A stretch of DNA of 64,000 nt from positions 434,001 to 498,000 of the forward strand of contig NZ_CP108568.1 of the NCBI RefSeq assembly GCF_036010485.1, given 5' to 3'. Shown piece by piece: positions 37,089-45,412 of the stretch. Positions within the stretch are counted from its first letter, which is position 1, and the number at the start of each line of letters is the position of its first letter. The stretch comes from Streptomyces sp. NBC_01198 (GTDB lineage Bacteria; Actinomycetota; Actinomycetes; Streptomycetales; Streptomycetaceae). A program made the translations under genes and the position numbers. The notes beneath the pieces were generated by a model. The model was not told where the DNA came from. It did no database searches and saw nothing but the letters and a program-made list of their open reading frames with translations.

Positions 37089-37949
37089 TCAGGCCGCCAG
37101 GGCGGCGCGGGCCGCCGCGACGGCCTGGTCGGCGTAGCCGCCGCCGAAGAGCACGGTGTGCACCAGCAGCGGGAAGAGCTGGTGCAGCGGGACGCGGGAC
37201 GCGAAGCCGTCGGCGAGCGGCGCCGCCTCCTGGTAGGCGTCGAGGACCACGGACAGCTGCGGGCAGCCGAACAGCCGGAGCATCGCCAGGTCGGTCTCCC
37301 GGTGCCCGCCGTGCGCGGCCGGGTCGATCAGCCGGACGTGCCCGTCGGCGCCCCACAGCACGTTGCCGTTCCACAGGTCGCCGTGCAGCCGGGCCGGTGG
37401 CTCGGCGGGACCGGCGAGTCCTGGCAGCCGCTCGCAGGCCTCCGCCACGACGGCGGCCCCGGTCGCGGGCATGCTGCCGGCGTCCACCGCCCGCCGCAGA
37501 TACGGCAGCACACGGTGCTCGGCGTACCAGCGCGGCCAGTCGGTGCCGGTGGTGTTGCGCATCGGCGCCCGCCCGATGAAGGCGTCCACCGGACCGCCGG
37601 GCGGCGGTGCGCCGAAGGCGGGCGCGCCCGCGGCATGCAGGGCGGCCAGGTCCCGGCCGAAGTCCGCCGCCGCTTCCTGCCCGGGGCGGCCGGCCGCGAC
37701 CCGGTCGGTCACCAGCCACTCGTCGTCGCCGCCGCGGACCGCGGGCACCCGGACCGCTCCCGCGGCGGCCAGCCAGCGCAGCCCCGCCGCCTCGGCCCGT
37801 ACCGAGCCCGGCTCGTCGGCGCGTTTGACCATCACCACCGGGCCGCCGTCCAGGACGACTTCGGCCAGCGTGCCGGACAGCCGGCGCTCGCCGGCCGCCC
37901 GGTGGCCCGTCAGCCGGGCCGCGGCGGCGCCCGGGCCGTCGGCGCTCAC
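37089..37949 (-). CDS. Fructosamine/ketosamine 3-kinase family protein
   Basis: A 286-residue kinase with an APH-like fold. Catalytic blocks match fructosamine kinases: ARLHGDLWNGNVLWG and RLIDPAAHGGHRETDLAM. The N-terminal lysine region is GPVVMVKRAD. The GTG at 37949 overlaps the stop of the upstream LMW phosphatase (GTGA), so the two are co-translated. From published work recalled on bacterial homologues, many are ribulosamine/erythrulosamine 3-kinases that help free proteins from glycation, and some are linked to LMW phosphatases that act on the 5-phosphates. That role fits here but is inferred. Confidence 0.9.
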   Translation of the reverse strand: MSADGPGAAAARLTGHRAAGERRLSGTLAEVVLDGGPVVMVKRADEPGSVRAEAAGLRWLAAAGAVRVPAVRGGDDEWLVTDRVAAGRPGQEAAADFGRDLAALHAAGAPAFGAPPPGGPVDAFIGRAPMRNTTGTDWPRWYAEHRVLPYLRRAVDAGSMPATGAAVVAEACERLPGLAGPAEPPARLHGDLWNGNVLWGADGHVRLIDPAAHGGHRETDLAMLRLFGCPQLSVVLDAYQEAAPLADGFASRVPLHQLFPLLVHTVLFGGGYADQAVAAARAALAA

Positions 37950-38410
37950 GTCTCCAGGTGCTCGCGCACCCAGCCCAGCAGCCCGGGCATCGCCGCCTCG
38001 ATCATGGCCAGCATCTCCTCGAAGCCCTCGGGGCCGCCGTAGTACGGGTCTGGCACGTCGGGGTCGCCGACCGCGGCCGGGTCGAAGGAGCGCAGCAGCC
38101 GTACGCGTGCGGGGTCGTCGGCCAGCCGGCGCAGCGCCTTCTCGTGGCCCCGGTCCATCGCCACCAGCAGGTCGGCGTCGAGGTGTTCGGGGCCGACCTG
38201 GGCCGCGACATGGTCGACGGGGTAGCCGTGCCCGGTCAGCACGTCCGCGGCCCGCGGGTCGATGGCGTCGCCGACGTGCCAGCCGCCGAGCCCGGCGCTG
38301 CTGACCCGCACCCGGTCGGCGAGTCCGGCCCGGCGCAGCCGCTCGGCGAGGACCAGCGCGGCGGACGGCGACCGGCAGATGTTGCCCGTACAGACGAAGC
38401 TGAGGTGCAC
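37946..38410 (-). CDS. Low-molecular-weight protein tyrosine phosphatase family protein
   Basis: A 154-residue cytoplasmic phosphatase. The P-loop CTGNICRS lies at residues 7-14 and the general-acid loop is DPDVPDPYYGG, both as in the family, and the length is normal. The GTG at 38410 starts the short operon with the ketosamine kinase. It may act on phosphotyrosine, or on ketosamine 5-phosphates as proposed for kinase-linked members. Confidence 0.93.
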   Translation of the reverse strand: MHLSFVCTGNICRSPSAALVLAERLRRAGLADRVRVSSAGLGGWHVGDAIDPRAADVLTGHGYPVDHVAAQVGPEHLDADLLVAMDRGHEKALRRLADDPARVRLLRSFDPAAVGDPDVPDPYYGGPEGFEEMLAMIEAAMPGLLGWVREHLET

Positions 38411-38471
38411 GGCACCAGACTAGGCCGTGTCCGACAGATCCCGCCTGGCCTGCGGCGTCCGGCACGCACGC

Positions 38472-38501
38472 CCTCCCGCTGCCTCCGGCGGGAGGTGCCC
38501 C
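38472..38501. repeat. Interspersed palindromic element in a divergent intergenic region
   Basis: CCTCCCGC and GCGGGAGG form an 8-bp stem (38472-38479 with 38488-38495), followed by TGCCCC. The 13-mer CGGGAGGTGCCCC recurs inverted at 61210-61222. It looks like a short interspersed element of streptomycete intergenic DNA. It lies between the phosphatase and the second aldo-keto reductase. Confidence 0.45.
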
Positions 38502-38646
38502 GGCGTTGCCGGTCGTCGGCGCAGCCGCCCGCGGAGCGCACTGTACGGGACCGCACCGGCGAGCCGCGGTCCCGTACGGTGTGGCGCGTGGCACGCGCGG
38601 TCCCCGCACCGGCGGGCGCTCCGTGGCGGCACGGCAGGAGGCACGG

Positions 38647-39636
38647 ATGCAGTACGCACGGCTGGGGTCCTCGGAGCTGACGGTCTCGCGGATCTGCCTG
38701 GGCATGATGAGCTTCGGCGACACCCCGGCGCGCGAGTGGCAGCTGAAGGAGGACGCTGCCGGGCCGATCGTCCGGCGGGCCGTCGAGGCAGGGGTGACCT
38801 TCTTCGACACCGCGGACAGCTACGCGGGCGGCAGCGGCGAGGAGATCACCGGCCGGCTGCTCTCCGGGCTCTTCGCCCGCCGCGAGGACTACGTCCTGGC
38901 CACCAAGGTCTTCTTCCCCACCGGCCCTGGCCCCCAGGACCGCGGCCTGTCACGCACCCACGTCATGGCGGCGATCGACGCCTCCCTGACCCGGCTCGGC
39001 ACCGACTACGTCGACCTCTACCAGATCCACCGCTACGACCCGGACGTCCCGGTCGAGGAGACCATGGCGGCGCTGGCGGACGTGGTGAAGGCGGGGAAGG
39101 CCCGCTGCGTCGGCGCGTCCAGCATGTACGCCTGGCAGTTCGCGAAGGCGCAGTACGCGGCGCGGGCGGCGGGCTGGCCCGGCTTCGTGTCGATGCAGAG
39201 CCACTACAACCTGGTCTACCGCGAGGAGGAGCGCGAGATGCTCCCGCAGTGCGTGGACCAGGGCGTCGGCGTCATCCCGTACAGCCCGCTGGCCCGCGGC
39301 CTGCTGGCGGGCAACCGTACCCGGGCCGGCGGCCGGCGGACGGTCAGGGCGGCTTCCGACCCGCTCGCCGACGCCCGCTTCGAGGCCCACGCCGAGGCCG
39401 ACTTCGATGTCGTGGACGTCCTGCGGGCCGTCGCCGCCGAGCACGGCGTGCCACCGGCCAGGGTCGCCCTCGGCTGGCTGCTCGGGCGGCCGGGCGTCAC
39501 CGCCCCGGTCGTCGGCGCCACCAAGCCGCACCATGTGGACGACGCGGTGGCGGCCGTGGACCTGCGCCTGACTCCCGACGACGGCGCCCGCCTCGAAGCC
39601 CCCTACCGGCCGCACCCGGTCATCGGCCACTCCTGA
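38647..39636 (+). CDS. Aldo/keto reductase, paralogue of the gene at 36071
   Basis: A 329-residue aldo/keto reductase. It shows GVTFFDTADSYAGG (Asp and Tyr), VLATKVFFPTG (Lys), LYQIHRYD (His), GASSMYAWQFAKAQY and GVTAPVVGATKPHHVDDA. Long stretches are nearly identical to the enzyme at 36071, so the two arose by duplication. The ATG at 38647 has AGGAGG about 6 nt upstream. It is transcribed divergently from the phosphatase-kinase operon. Confidence 0.95.
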   Translation: MQYARLGSSELTVSRICLGMMSFGDTPAREWQLKEDAAGPIVRRAVEAGVTFFDTADSYAGGSGEEITGRLLSGLFARREDYVLATKVFFPTGPGPQDRGLSRTHVMAAIDASLTRLGTDYVDLYQIHRYDPDVPVEETMAALADVVKAGKARCVGASSMYAWQFAKAQYAARAAGWPGFVSMQSHYNLVYREEEREMLPQCVDQGVGVIPYSPLARGLLAGNRTRAGGRRTVRAASDPLADARFEAHAEADFDVVDVLRAVAAEHGVPPARVALGWLLGRPGVTAPVVGATKPHHVDDAVAAVDLRLTPDDGARLEAPYRPHPVIGHS

Positions 39637-39718
39637 GCGGCGGCCGCCGCCCGGCGTTCCCCGTCCCCGAGCGGAACAGCGCGGGAATGCCGGGCGGTCC
39701 TGCGCCGTTGACTGCGTC

Positions 39719-40573
39719 GTGACTGTGACCTCCGGGACCGAGATCCTGCACTACACCGCCTTCTCCGCCGACCCCGCGGGCGGCAACCCCGCCGGTGTCG
39801 TCCTCGACGCGTCCGGCCTCGACGAGGAGCAGATGCTCGGCGTCGCGGCGCGGCTGGGCTACAGCGAGACGGCCTTCCTGACCGCGCGGACCGGCGAACG
39901 GGCCTACGCGATCCGCTACTTCAGCCCGAAGGCCGAAGTGCCCTTCTGCGGGCACGCCACCGTGGCCACCGCGGTCGCGCTGGCCGAGCGGGACGGGCCG
40001 GGCGAGCTGGAGTTCGCCACTCCCGCGGGACCGGTGCCGGTCAGCGTGGTCCGGCAGGACGGCGAGCTGCGCGCGACCCTGACCAGTGTCGAGCCGTACG
40101 TCGAGGACCCCGACCCGGCCGACGTCACCGAGGCGCTGGCCGCGCTCGGCTGGGACGCGGCGGACCTCGACCCGGCGCTGCCGCCCAGGATCGCCTACGC
40201 GGGCGCCCGCCACCTGGTGCTGGCCGCCGGGACCCGCACGCGGCTGGCCGACCTCCACTACGACTTCGCACGGCTCGAAGCGCTGATGCACCGGGCCGCC
40301 CTGACGACCGTGCAGCTGGTGTGGCGCGAGGCGGAGCGCACCTTCCACGTCCGGGATCCGTTCCCGGTCGGCGGGGTGGTCGAGGACCCGGCGACCGGCG
40401 CGGCCGCGGCCGCCTTCGGCGCCTACGCGCGGGAACTCGCGCTGGTCCCCGCGGACGCCGTGCTGACCCTGTACCAGGGCGCGGACATGGGCCGCCCCGG
40501 CACCCTGAGCGTGGAGCTGCGGGCCGGGGACGCCAGGGTCCGGGTCGGCGGCACGGGCACCAGGATCCGCTGA
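39719..40573 (+). CDS. PhzF-family isomerase/epimerase-like protein
   Basis: A 284-residue protein of the diaminopimelate-epimerase-fold PhzF family. Typical blocks are NPAGVVLDA, GYSETAFL (the catalytic Glu), IRYFSPKAEVPFCGHATVA and the C-terminal VEDPATGAAAAAFG. Outside phenazine clusters, members have unknown substrates. No phenazine genes are near, so a phenazine role is not supported. The GTG at 39719 lacks a clear ribosome site, and the mRNA may be leaderless. Confidence 0.93.
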   Translation: MTVTSGTEILHYTAFSADPAGGNPAGVVLDASGLDEEQMLGVAARLGYSETAFLTARTGERAYAIRYFSPKAEVPFCGHATVATAVALAERDGPGELEFATPAGPVPVSVVRQDGELRATLTSVEPYVEDPDPADVTEALAALGWDAADLDPALPPRIAYAGARHLVLAAGTRTRLADLHYDFARLEALMHRAALTTVQLVWREAERTFHVRDPFPVGGVVEDPATGAAAAAFGAYARELALVPADAVLTLYQGADMGRPGTLSVELRAGDARVRVGGTGTRIR

Positions 40574-40604
40574 CGTCCCTCGGCCGCGGGTGTCGCCGGC
40601 GTCG

Positions 40605-41429
40605 TCACAGCGTTCGCGACACCCGCAGCTCCGTCAGGTAGCGCTTGGTGATCCGGCCCGCGTAGCGGTGGTCGATCAGCCCGGCCACGCAGCCGAGCAG
40701 CCCGTCCCTGGCCGCCGGCGACAGCGCCCGGTGACCGGAGTAGGTGCGGAGCACGTCCAGGTACTCCCCCGTGGTGTACGTCAGCTCCCACTCGTGGCGC
40801 CGGACGGCGACCGGTCCGAACCGGCCGCTGCGGGCGACCTCGTCCGCGTGGTCCGAGGTGTCGACGTCGTCCGCGGCGGGCGGCCGCAGCCCCGGCGGCG
40901 TGTCCGGGTCGAAACGCTCGTAGCAGTCCTGCACCTCGACGAAGAACAGCTCGGTGCCGCCCGCCACATGCTGGGTGGCGACCACGGCGAGGGCGCCACC
41001 GGGGCGCAGCGCGTCGGCGCACCTGGCCATCCGCACCGCCGGGTCGATCCAGTGGAAGGCCGTCGCCGCGACGACCGCGTCGAAGGGCTCGGCCGGCAGC
41101 GGCCAGGTCTCGAAGTCCGCCGTCACGACCTGGACCGCCGCGAACCCGGCCAGACGGCGGCGGGCGACGGCGGCCATGCCCGGGCCCAGCTCCACGGCGG
41201 TGATCCGGCAGCCGCGCTCGGCGAGCGGCACGGTCGCCTTGCCGGTGCCCGCGCCCACTTCCAGCACCCGGCAGCCCGGCCCCGTGCCGGCCAGCGTGTC
41301 GAGGTCGTCGAACAGCCGCGGCGGATAGCCGGGCCTGGCCCGGTCGTAGAGCTCCGCATCCTCGTCGAAGATCCCGCCCAGCCGGCCCCGGTGCGCCTCG
41401 TCGGGCGTGTCGTCGCGCATCCGACCCAT
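40605..41429 (-). CDS. Class I SAM-dependent methyltransferase
   Basis: A 274-residue methyltransferase. Motif I is VLEVGAGTGKATVPLAERG, the acidic strand-2 end is AVELGPGM, motif IV is DAVVAATAFHWID and LRPGGALAVVAT follows. FHWID is common in a broad actinobacterial group related to trans-aconitate and ubiquinone-type methyltransferases. It is convergent with the PhzF gene, and its substrate is unknown. Confidence 0.92.
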   Translation of the reverse strand: MGRMRDDTPDEAHRGRLGGIFDEDAELYDRARPGYPPRLFDDLDTLAGTGPGCRVLEVGAGTGKATVPLAERGCRITAVELGPGMAAVARRRLAGFAAVQVVTADFETWPLPAEPFDAVVAATAFHWIDPAVRMARCADALRPGGALAVVATQHVAGGTELFFVEVQDCYERFDPDTPPGLRPPAADDVDTSDHADEVARSGRFGPVAVRRHEWELTYTTGEYLDVLRTYSGHRALSPAARDGLLGCVAGLIDHRYAGRITKRYLTELRVSRTL

Positions 41430-41453
41430 GCTAAGGCCTGCCCGGGCGGCAGT

Positions 41454-42464
41454 TCAGCTGGTGCCGAAGGTCACCCGGTAGTAGCAGGCGCCCTTGCAGG
41501 CCATGGTGGCCGAGTCGTCGAAGGCGTAGGAGTAGGCGTAGGGCTCGGCCTTCTTGAAGACCTGGGTGTAGTCCACCGGCCACTTCGCCGGGACGCAGTG
41601 CTCGCGGCCGGCCCAGGCGCCCCGGCAGCAGTAGGTGTCGCCGCCGAACGCCGCGCAGGGCGGCTTGCAGCCGATGACCTGGCCGCCGGAGGTCGCCCGC
41701 ATGGCGGTCGGGCAGTCCACCGGACGGGTGCAGGCGCCGTGGTAGCAGCCGGCGGCGGTGAGCGGGTCGGTGCTGACGGTGTGCGAGATGTTGACGTACA
41801 TCGGCAGGTTGGACCCGTCCACCATGCTGACGTCGTAGAAGTCCATGCCGTCGAAGGCGTCGAAGGTGAATTCGCCGAGGGTGGTGGGCGTCACGGGCCC
41901 GCCGCAGGTGGTGGTGCAGTCACCGGTCAGGCAGTGGCCCGAGGCGTCGCCGGTGCAGCCGGTGCGGCCCCAGATCCGGCCGCCCCAGGAGTTGCCGACC
42001 AGCAGCGACGTGCTCGCGCCCGGCGCGAGCTTGCGGCCGCCGGGGTAGGCGGCGGTGCCGGTGGCCACCGCCCACACCGTCTGAGCGGTGCGGTTGACGA
42101 TGACGATGCTGCGCTGCCCGCCCGGCGCGGACTGCTTGAGGGGTGCCGCAGGGGCCACCGTCTTCTTCGGTGCGGCGCGCTTGGTAGGGGTGGCGGAAGG
42201 GGTCGCCCGGGCGCTGCGGGTGGGCGTGGCGGTGGCGGTGGGGGTGGTGGGCGACGCGGTGGGCGGGCCCGCCACGGTGCTCGGCGCGGGGGCCGCTGGC
42301 GCCCCGGCGGCGGGCCGGGCGGCGCCGGAGCCGCCGGAGCCCAGATCCAGCGGCGACGCCAGCCAGGAGACCAGCGCGATCGCTGCCACCGCCGCGAGCA
42401 CCGCCGCGGTCCGCGGCCAGGCCGGCCGGACCCGGTGCCGCCTGCGTGTCGTTGCGTACCTCAT
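41454..42464 (-). CDS. Secreted or membrane-anchored thaumatin-like protein
   Basis: A 336-residue protein with an N-terminal membrane/signal segment (VLAAVAAIALVSWLASP), a Pro/Thr/Ala-rich linker of about 80 residues and a thaumatin-family domain. The domain shows IVIVNRTAQTVWAV, LLVGNSWGGRIWGRTGC, EFTFDAFDGMDFYDVSMVDG and YAYSYAFDDSATMACKGAC. Fourteen cysteines are present. The two that join the N and C termini in plant thaumatins are both absent. The acidic cleft region (GEF, DFYDVS) is retained. The ATG at 42464 has no strong ribosome site. Thaumatin-like proteins bind or cleave beta-glucans in plants and fungi. Action on fungal walls is a guess. Confidence 0.87.
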   Translation of the reverse strand: MRYATTRRRHRVRPAWPRTAAVLAAVAAIALVSWLASPLDLGSGGSGAARPAAGAPAAPAPSTVAGPPTASPTTPTATATPTRSARATPSATPTKRAAPKKTVAPAAPLKQSAPGGQRSIVIVNRTAQTVWAVATGTAAYPGGRKLAPGASTSLLVGNSWGGRIWGRTGCTGDASGHCLTGDCTTTCGGPVTPTTLGEFTFDAFDGMDFYDVSMVDGSNLPMYVNISHTVSTDPLTAAGCYHGACTRPVDCPTAMRATSGGQVIGCKPPCAAFGGDTYCCRGAWAGREHCVPAKWPVDYTQVFKKAEPYAYSYAFDDSATMACKGACYYRVTFGTS

Positions 42465-42618
42465 GCACAGGAGACCCGGACGGCCCCCCGGCGATAACAA
42501 GAAGGTGCGGGCGGGCGTGACTCGCCGCCCCCGCGGCTCCGTCCGCACCGGCAACGTCCGCGAACTCGCCGGGCAGCAGCACCGGGCCGGCCGGATCGCG
42601 GGGGCCGCCGGGGGGTAC

Positions 42619-43023
42619 TCAGGCGGTGACGATGTCCGGCTTCAGCGGCAGCAGCGCCCCCGCGATGGTGCCGATGGTGGGTTCGTCCACGCCCGCCTCG
42701 GCGAGCGCGGCGGCCAGGTGGGCGACGACCAGGTCGAACGCCTCACCGGTGACGCCGAGGCCGCTGTGCGCCACCTCCATGGTCCGCCCGGGGTACGGCT
42801 CCGCCGACCCCAGCGCCTGCCCTACGAAGAGCCGCTGATGGCGCTTGAGCCGGGCCACGTCGATGCCCTCGAAGTAGCCGGCGAGGGCCGGGTCGCCCAG
42901 CACCCGGTCGTAGAAGAGGTCGACCACGGCCTCGACCGCGGCGGCGCCGCCGATCGCGTCGAAGATCGTCGTCCCCGGCTCCGGGGCGGACGGTGCGGGT
43001 TGCGCGGGTGTGGTGTCAGCCAT
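42619..43023 (-). CDS. Group I truncated haemoglobin
   Basis: A 134-residue globin of the 2-on-2 type. FDAIGGAAAVEAVVDLFYDRVLGD contains the glycine motif and B-helix Tyr, AGYFEGIDVARLKRHQ follows, and the proximal histidine is in VAHSGLGVTGEAFD. VVAHLAAALAEAGV is the H helix. About 15 extra N-terminal residues rich in Pro/Ala precede the globin. It probably binds O2 or NO. It stands alone, upstream of the divergent SigJ-like sigma factor gene. Confidence 0.93.
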   Translation of the reverse strand: MADTTPAQPAPSAPEPGTTIFDAIGGAAAVEAVVDLFYDRVLGDPALAGYFEGIDVARLKRHQRLFVGQALGSAEPYPGRTMEVAHSGLGVTGEAFDLVVAHLAAALAEAGVDEPTIGTIAGALLPLKPDIVTA

Positions 43024-43213
43024 CCGCCCATTGTCCGCCCCGCGGCCCTGCGGCGCCGTCAGAACGCCGAATCCTGCGGGCCGCTGTCGCCCCGGGCGGC
43101 TTGTGCGCCTTAGCCCCCGCGTGATTGCCTCGCGGGGCTCGTCCGCCGGTTACCTCGGCCGTCCCCGGACCGTCACACCCTGGACGGGACGCACATGAGG
43201 AAGGGTGAGGCCG

Positions 43214-44107
43214 ATGGCGGGACCAGGTCCCGACGACGCGCTGGCGCGGGCCTTCGAGGAGCAGCGGCCGCGGCTGGTGGCGGTGGCCTCCCGGATGCTC
43301 GGGTCGCGGGCCGACGCGGAGGACGCGGTCCAGGAGGCGTGGCTGCGGCTGGCCCGCCAGGACGCGGGCTCGATCGGCAACCTCACCGGCTGGCTGACCA
43401 CCGTGGTCGGCCGGGTCTGCATCGACGTGCTGCGCTCGCGCAAGGCCCGGCCGGAGGCGCCCTACGACGAGCGGCTGCCGCAGGTCGTGGTGGCCGAGGA
43501 CGAGGGCGCGGCCCCCGAGGACGACGCGGTGCTCGCCGACGCGGTCGGGACGGCGCTGCTGGTGGTGCTGGACACTCTGCGGCCCGCCGAGCGGCTGGCG
43601 TTCGTGCTGCACGACATGTTCGCGGTGCCGTTCGACGAGATCGCCCCGATCGTCGGCAGGACCACCGACGCCGCCAAGATGCTCGCGAGCAGGGCCCGCA
43701 GGAAGGTGCAGGCCACCGACCCGCCCGCCGGCGGGCGGCAGCGCCGTCGCGCGGTGGTCGACGCCTTCCTGGCGGCGGCACGCAGCGGCGACTTCGACGG
43801 CCTGCTGCGGCTGCTCGACCCGGAGGTGACATGGCGCTCCTGGTCCGCGCGCGGCCCGTCCGTCAGCACGGGCGCTCCGGAGGTGGCCGACCAGGTCCGG
43901 CGCGGCGCCCGCGCCGTGGTCGCGGCGCGCCCCGTGCTGGTCGACGGCGCGGCCGGGGTGGTGGTGTGGGGTGCCCGCGGCAGGCTGCTGGGGGTGATGG
44001 CGTGCACCGTGGCGGACGGCCGCATCGTCGAGGTGCTGTCGGTGAGCGACCCGGAGCGCCTCGCAGGGATGGGCCTGCCGCCGCGTCCTGACCCGGACGG
44101 CCGGTGA
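43214..44107 (+). CDS. ECF sigma factor with SnoaL-like C-terminal domain (SigJ-like)
   Basis: A 297-residue ECF sigma factor. Region 2 reads FEEQRPRLVAVASRMLGSRADAEDAVQEAWLRL in overall layout, and region 4 contains LRPAERLAFVLHDMFAVPFDEIAPIVGRT. The last 110 residues form a SnoaL-like domain ending VSVSDPERLAG, similar to the regulatory tails of ECF41/ECF56 (SigJ) proteins, which tune activity without an anti-sigma factor. No anti-sigma gene is adjacent, as expected. ATG 43214 and GTG 43205 are both possible starts. Confidence 0.92.
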   Translation: MAGPGPDDALARAFEEQRPRLVAVASRMLGSRADAEDAVQEAWLRLARQDAGSIGNLTGWLTTVVGRVCIDVLRSRKARPEAPYDERLPQVVVAEDEGAAPEDDAVLADAVGTALLVVLDTLRPAERLAFVLHDMFAVPFDEIAPIVGRTTDAAKMLASRARRKVQATDPPAGGRQRRRAVVDAFLAAARSGDFDGLLRLLDPEVTWRSWSARGPSVSTGAPEVADQVRRGARAVVAARPVLVDGAAGVVVWGARGRLLGVMACTVADGRIVEVLSVSDPERLAGMGLPPRPDPDGR

Positions 44108-44135
44108 CGGCAGGCGGGGGACCGCCCGCCGCCGG

Positions 44136-44915
44136 TCAGTCGCGGGTGGTCAGGCCCGCGGCGCCGGCGGCCGAGCGCAGCACGTCGCGCAGCATGGCCG
44201 GGGTCACCGTGCGGGTGGAGATGTTGCGCTGGCTGGGATGGTAACTGCCGAAGAGCTGCAGGTCGGGCCCGCCGCCCGCGTCGTGCAGCAGCACCTGCGC
44301 GGCATGGCCGAACGCCGGCCGGGGGCGGGGCAGTTGCCAGCCGGCGTCCCGCAGGACAGGCAGCAGCGCCTGCCAGCCGAAGCCGCCGAGCACGACGACG
44401 GCCCGCAGCGCCGGGCGCAGCAGCCGGAACTCCTGGGCCAGCCAGGGGCGGCAGGTGTCGCGTTCCGCGGTGGTCGGCCGGTTGTCGGGCGGGGCGCAGT
44501 GCACGGGAGAGGTGATCCTTACGCCGTGCAGCTCAAGGCCGTCCGAGCGGTCCACGGCGGTGGGCCCGGAGGCCAGGCCGACGGCGTGCAGGGCGGCGTA
44601 GAGCACGTCGCCCGAGGGGTCTCCGGTGAACATCCGCCCCGTGCGGTTGCCGCCGTGCGCGGCGGGGGCCAGCCCGACGATCGCCAGCGCGGCGTCGTGC
44701 GGGCCGAAGCCGGGGACCGGCCTGGCCCAGTACGTCCAGTCGAGGTACGCGCGCCGCCTGGCCCGGCCGACCTCCTCGCGCCAGGCGACCAGCCGCGGGC
44801 ACGCCCGGCAGGTGGTCACCACCGCGTCCAGCGCGGGCACACCGTCCGCTCCTGCGGCGGCCGCGACGGGGAAGCCCGGATCGTCCGGGCCGACACCCGG
44901 TGTGCCGACTCCCAA
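44136..44915 (-). CDS. Family 5 uracil-DNA glycosylase (UDGb type)
   Basis: A DNA repair glycosylase of about 259 residues. The cysteines in TTCRACPRL begin an iron-sulfur cluster set, and the catalytic block is LAIVGLAPAAHGGNRTGRMFTGD. The late motif is FGSYHPSQRN. GLAPAAHGGNRTGR is the family 5 hallmark, lacking the polar catalytic residue of family 1. I choose the TTG at 44915 because GGGAGG lies 7 nt upstream; longer frames would overlap the DUF488 gene. It would remove uracil or hypoxanthine from DNA, which matters in a GC-rich genome prone to cytosine deamination. Confidence 0.9.
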   Translation of the reverse strand: MGVGTPGVGPDDPGFPVAAAAGADGVPALDAVVTTCRACPRLVAWREEVGRARRRAYLDWTYWARPVPGFGPHDAALAIVGLAPAAHGGNRTGRMFTGDPSGDVLYAALHAVGLASGPTAVDRSDGLELHGVRITSPVHCAPPDNRPTTAERDTCRPWLAQEFRLLRPALRAVVVLGGFGWQALLPVLRDAGWQLPRPRPAFGHAAQVLLHDAGGGPDLQLFGSYHPSQRNISTRTVTPAMLRDVLRSAAGAAGLTTRD

Positions 44916-45021
44916 GGCCTGGCCTCCCTCTGCCCCGCGGTGGCGTGCGCGAACGGCCGCGAGCACCTGCCGCCGGTAAAATGGAGGAACTCGGGGTGAC
45001 CCGTCAGCGGAAGGTGCTGCC

Positions 45022-45387
45022 ATGGCCCAGTCGATCACCTATCGCCGAGTCTACGAGGAGACCACACCGCAGGACGGCACGCGGGTGCTCGTGGACCGGG
45101 TCTGGCCGCGCGGCATGCGCAAGGCGGACGCGCACCTGGACGAGTGGCTGCGGGACATCGCCCCCTCGACCGACCTGCGGCGCTGGTACGGGCACGAGCC
45201 CGACCGCTTCCCCGAGTTCCGCCGCCGCTACCAGGCCGAACTGCGCGACGCCGGCCACCGTACGGCCGCGGAGCGCCTGCGCGGGCTCGCGGGCGACGGG
45301 CGGCTGACGCTGCTGACCGCCACCAAGGACGTGGACCGCAGCCAGGCCGCGGTCCTCGCCGAGTGGCTGGCCGGCCCGAAGAAGTAG
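45022..45387 (+). CDS. DUF488 (YeaO-like) family protein
   Basis: A 121-residue protein with the DUF488 core: RVLVDRVWPRGMRKADAHLDEW, LRRWYGHEPDRFPEFRRRY and LTLLTATKDVDRSQAAVLAEW. The ATG at 45022 has GGAAGG upstream. The family is widespread and its function is not established. It is divergent from the uracil-DNA glycosylase gene. Confidence 0.93.
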   Translation: MAQSITYRRVYEETTPQDGTRVLVDRVWPRGMRKADAHLDEWLRDIAPSTDLRRWYGHEPDRFPEFRRRYQAELRDAGHRTAAERLRGLAGDGRLTLLTATKDVDRSQAAVLAEWLAGPKK

Positions 45388-45412
45388 CAGGCCCCGCAGC
45401 GTGCCGCCGCCG

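Noticed and set aside
39719..40573. Phenazine biosynthesis suggested by the PhzF-like protein
   Set aside because: No other phz genes are present, and PhzF-like proteins are widespread with unrelated roles.
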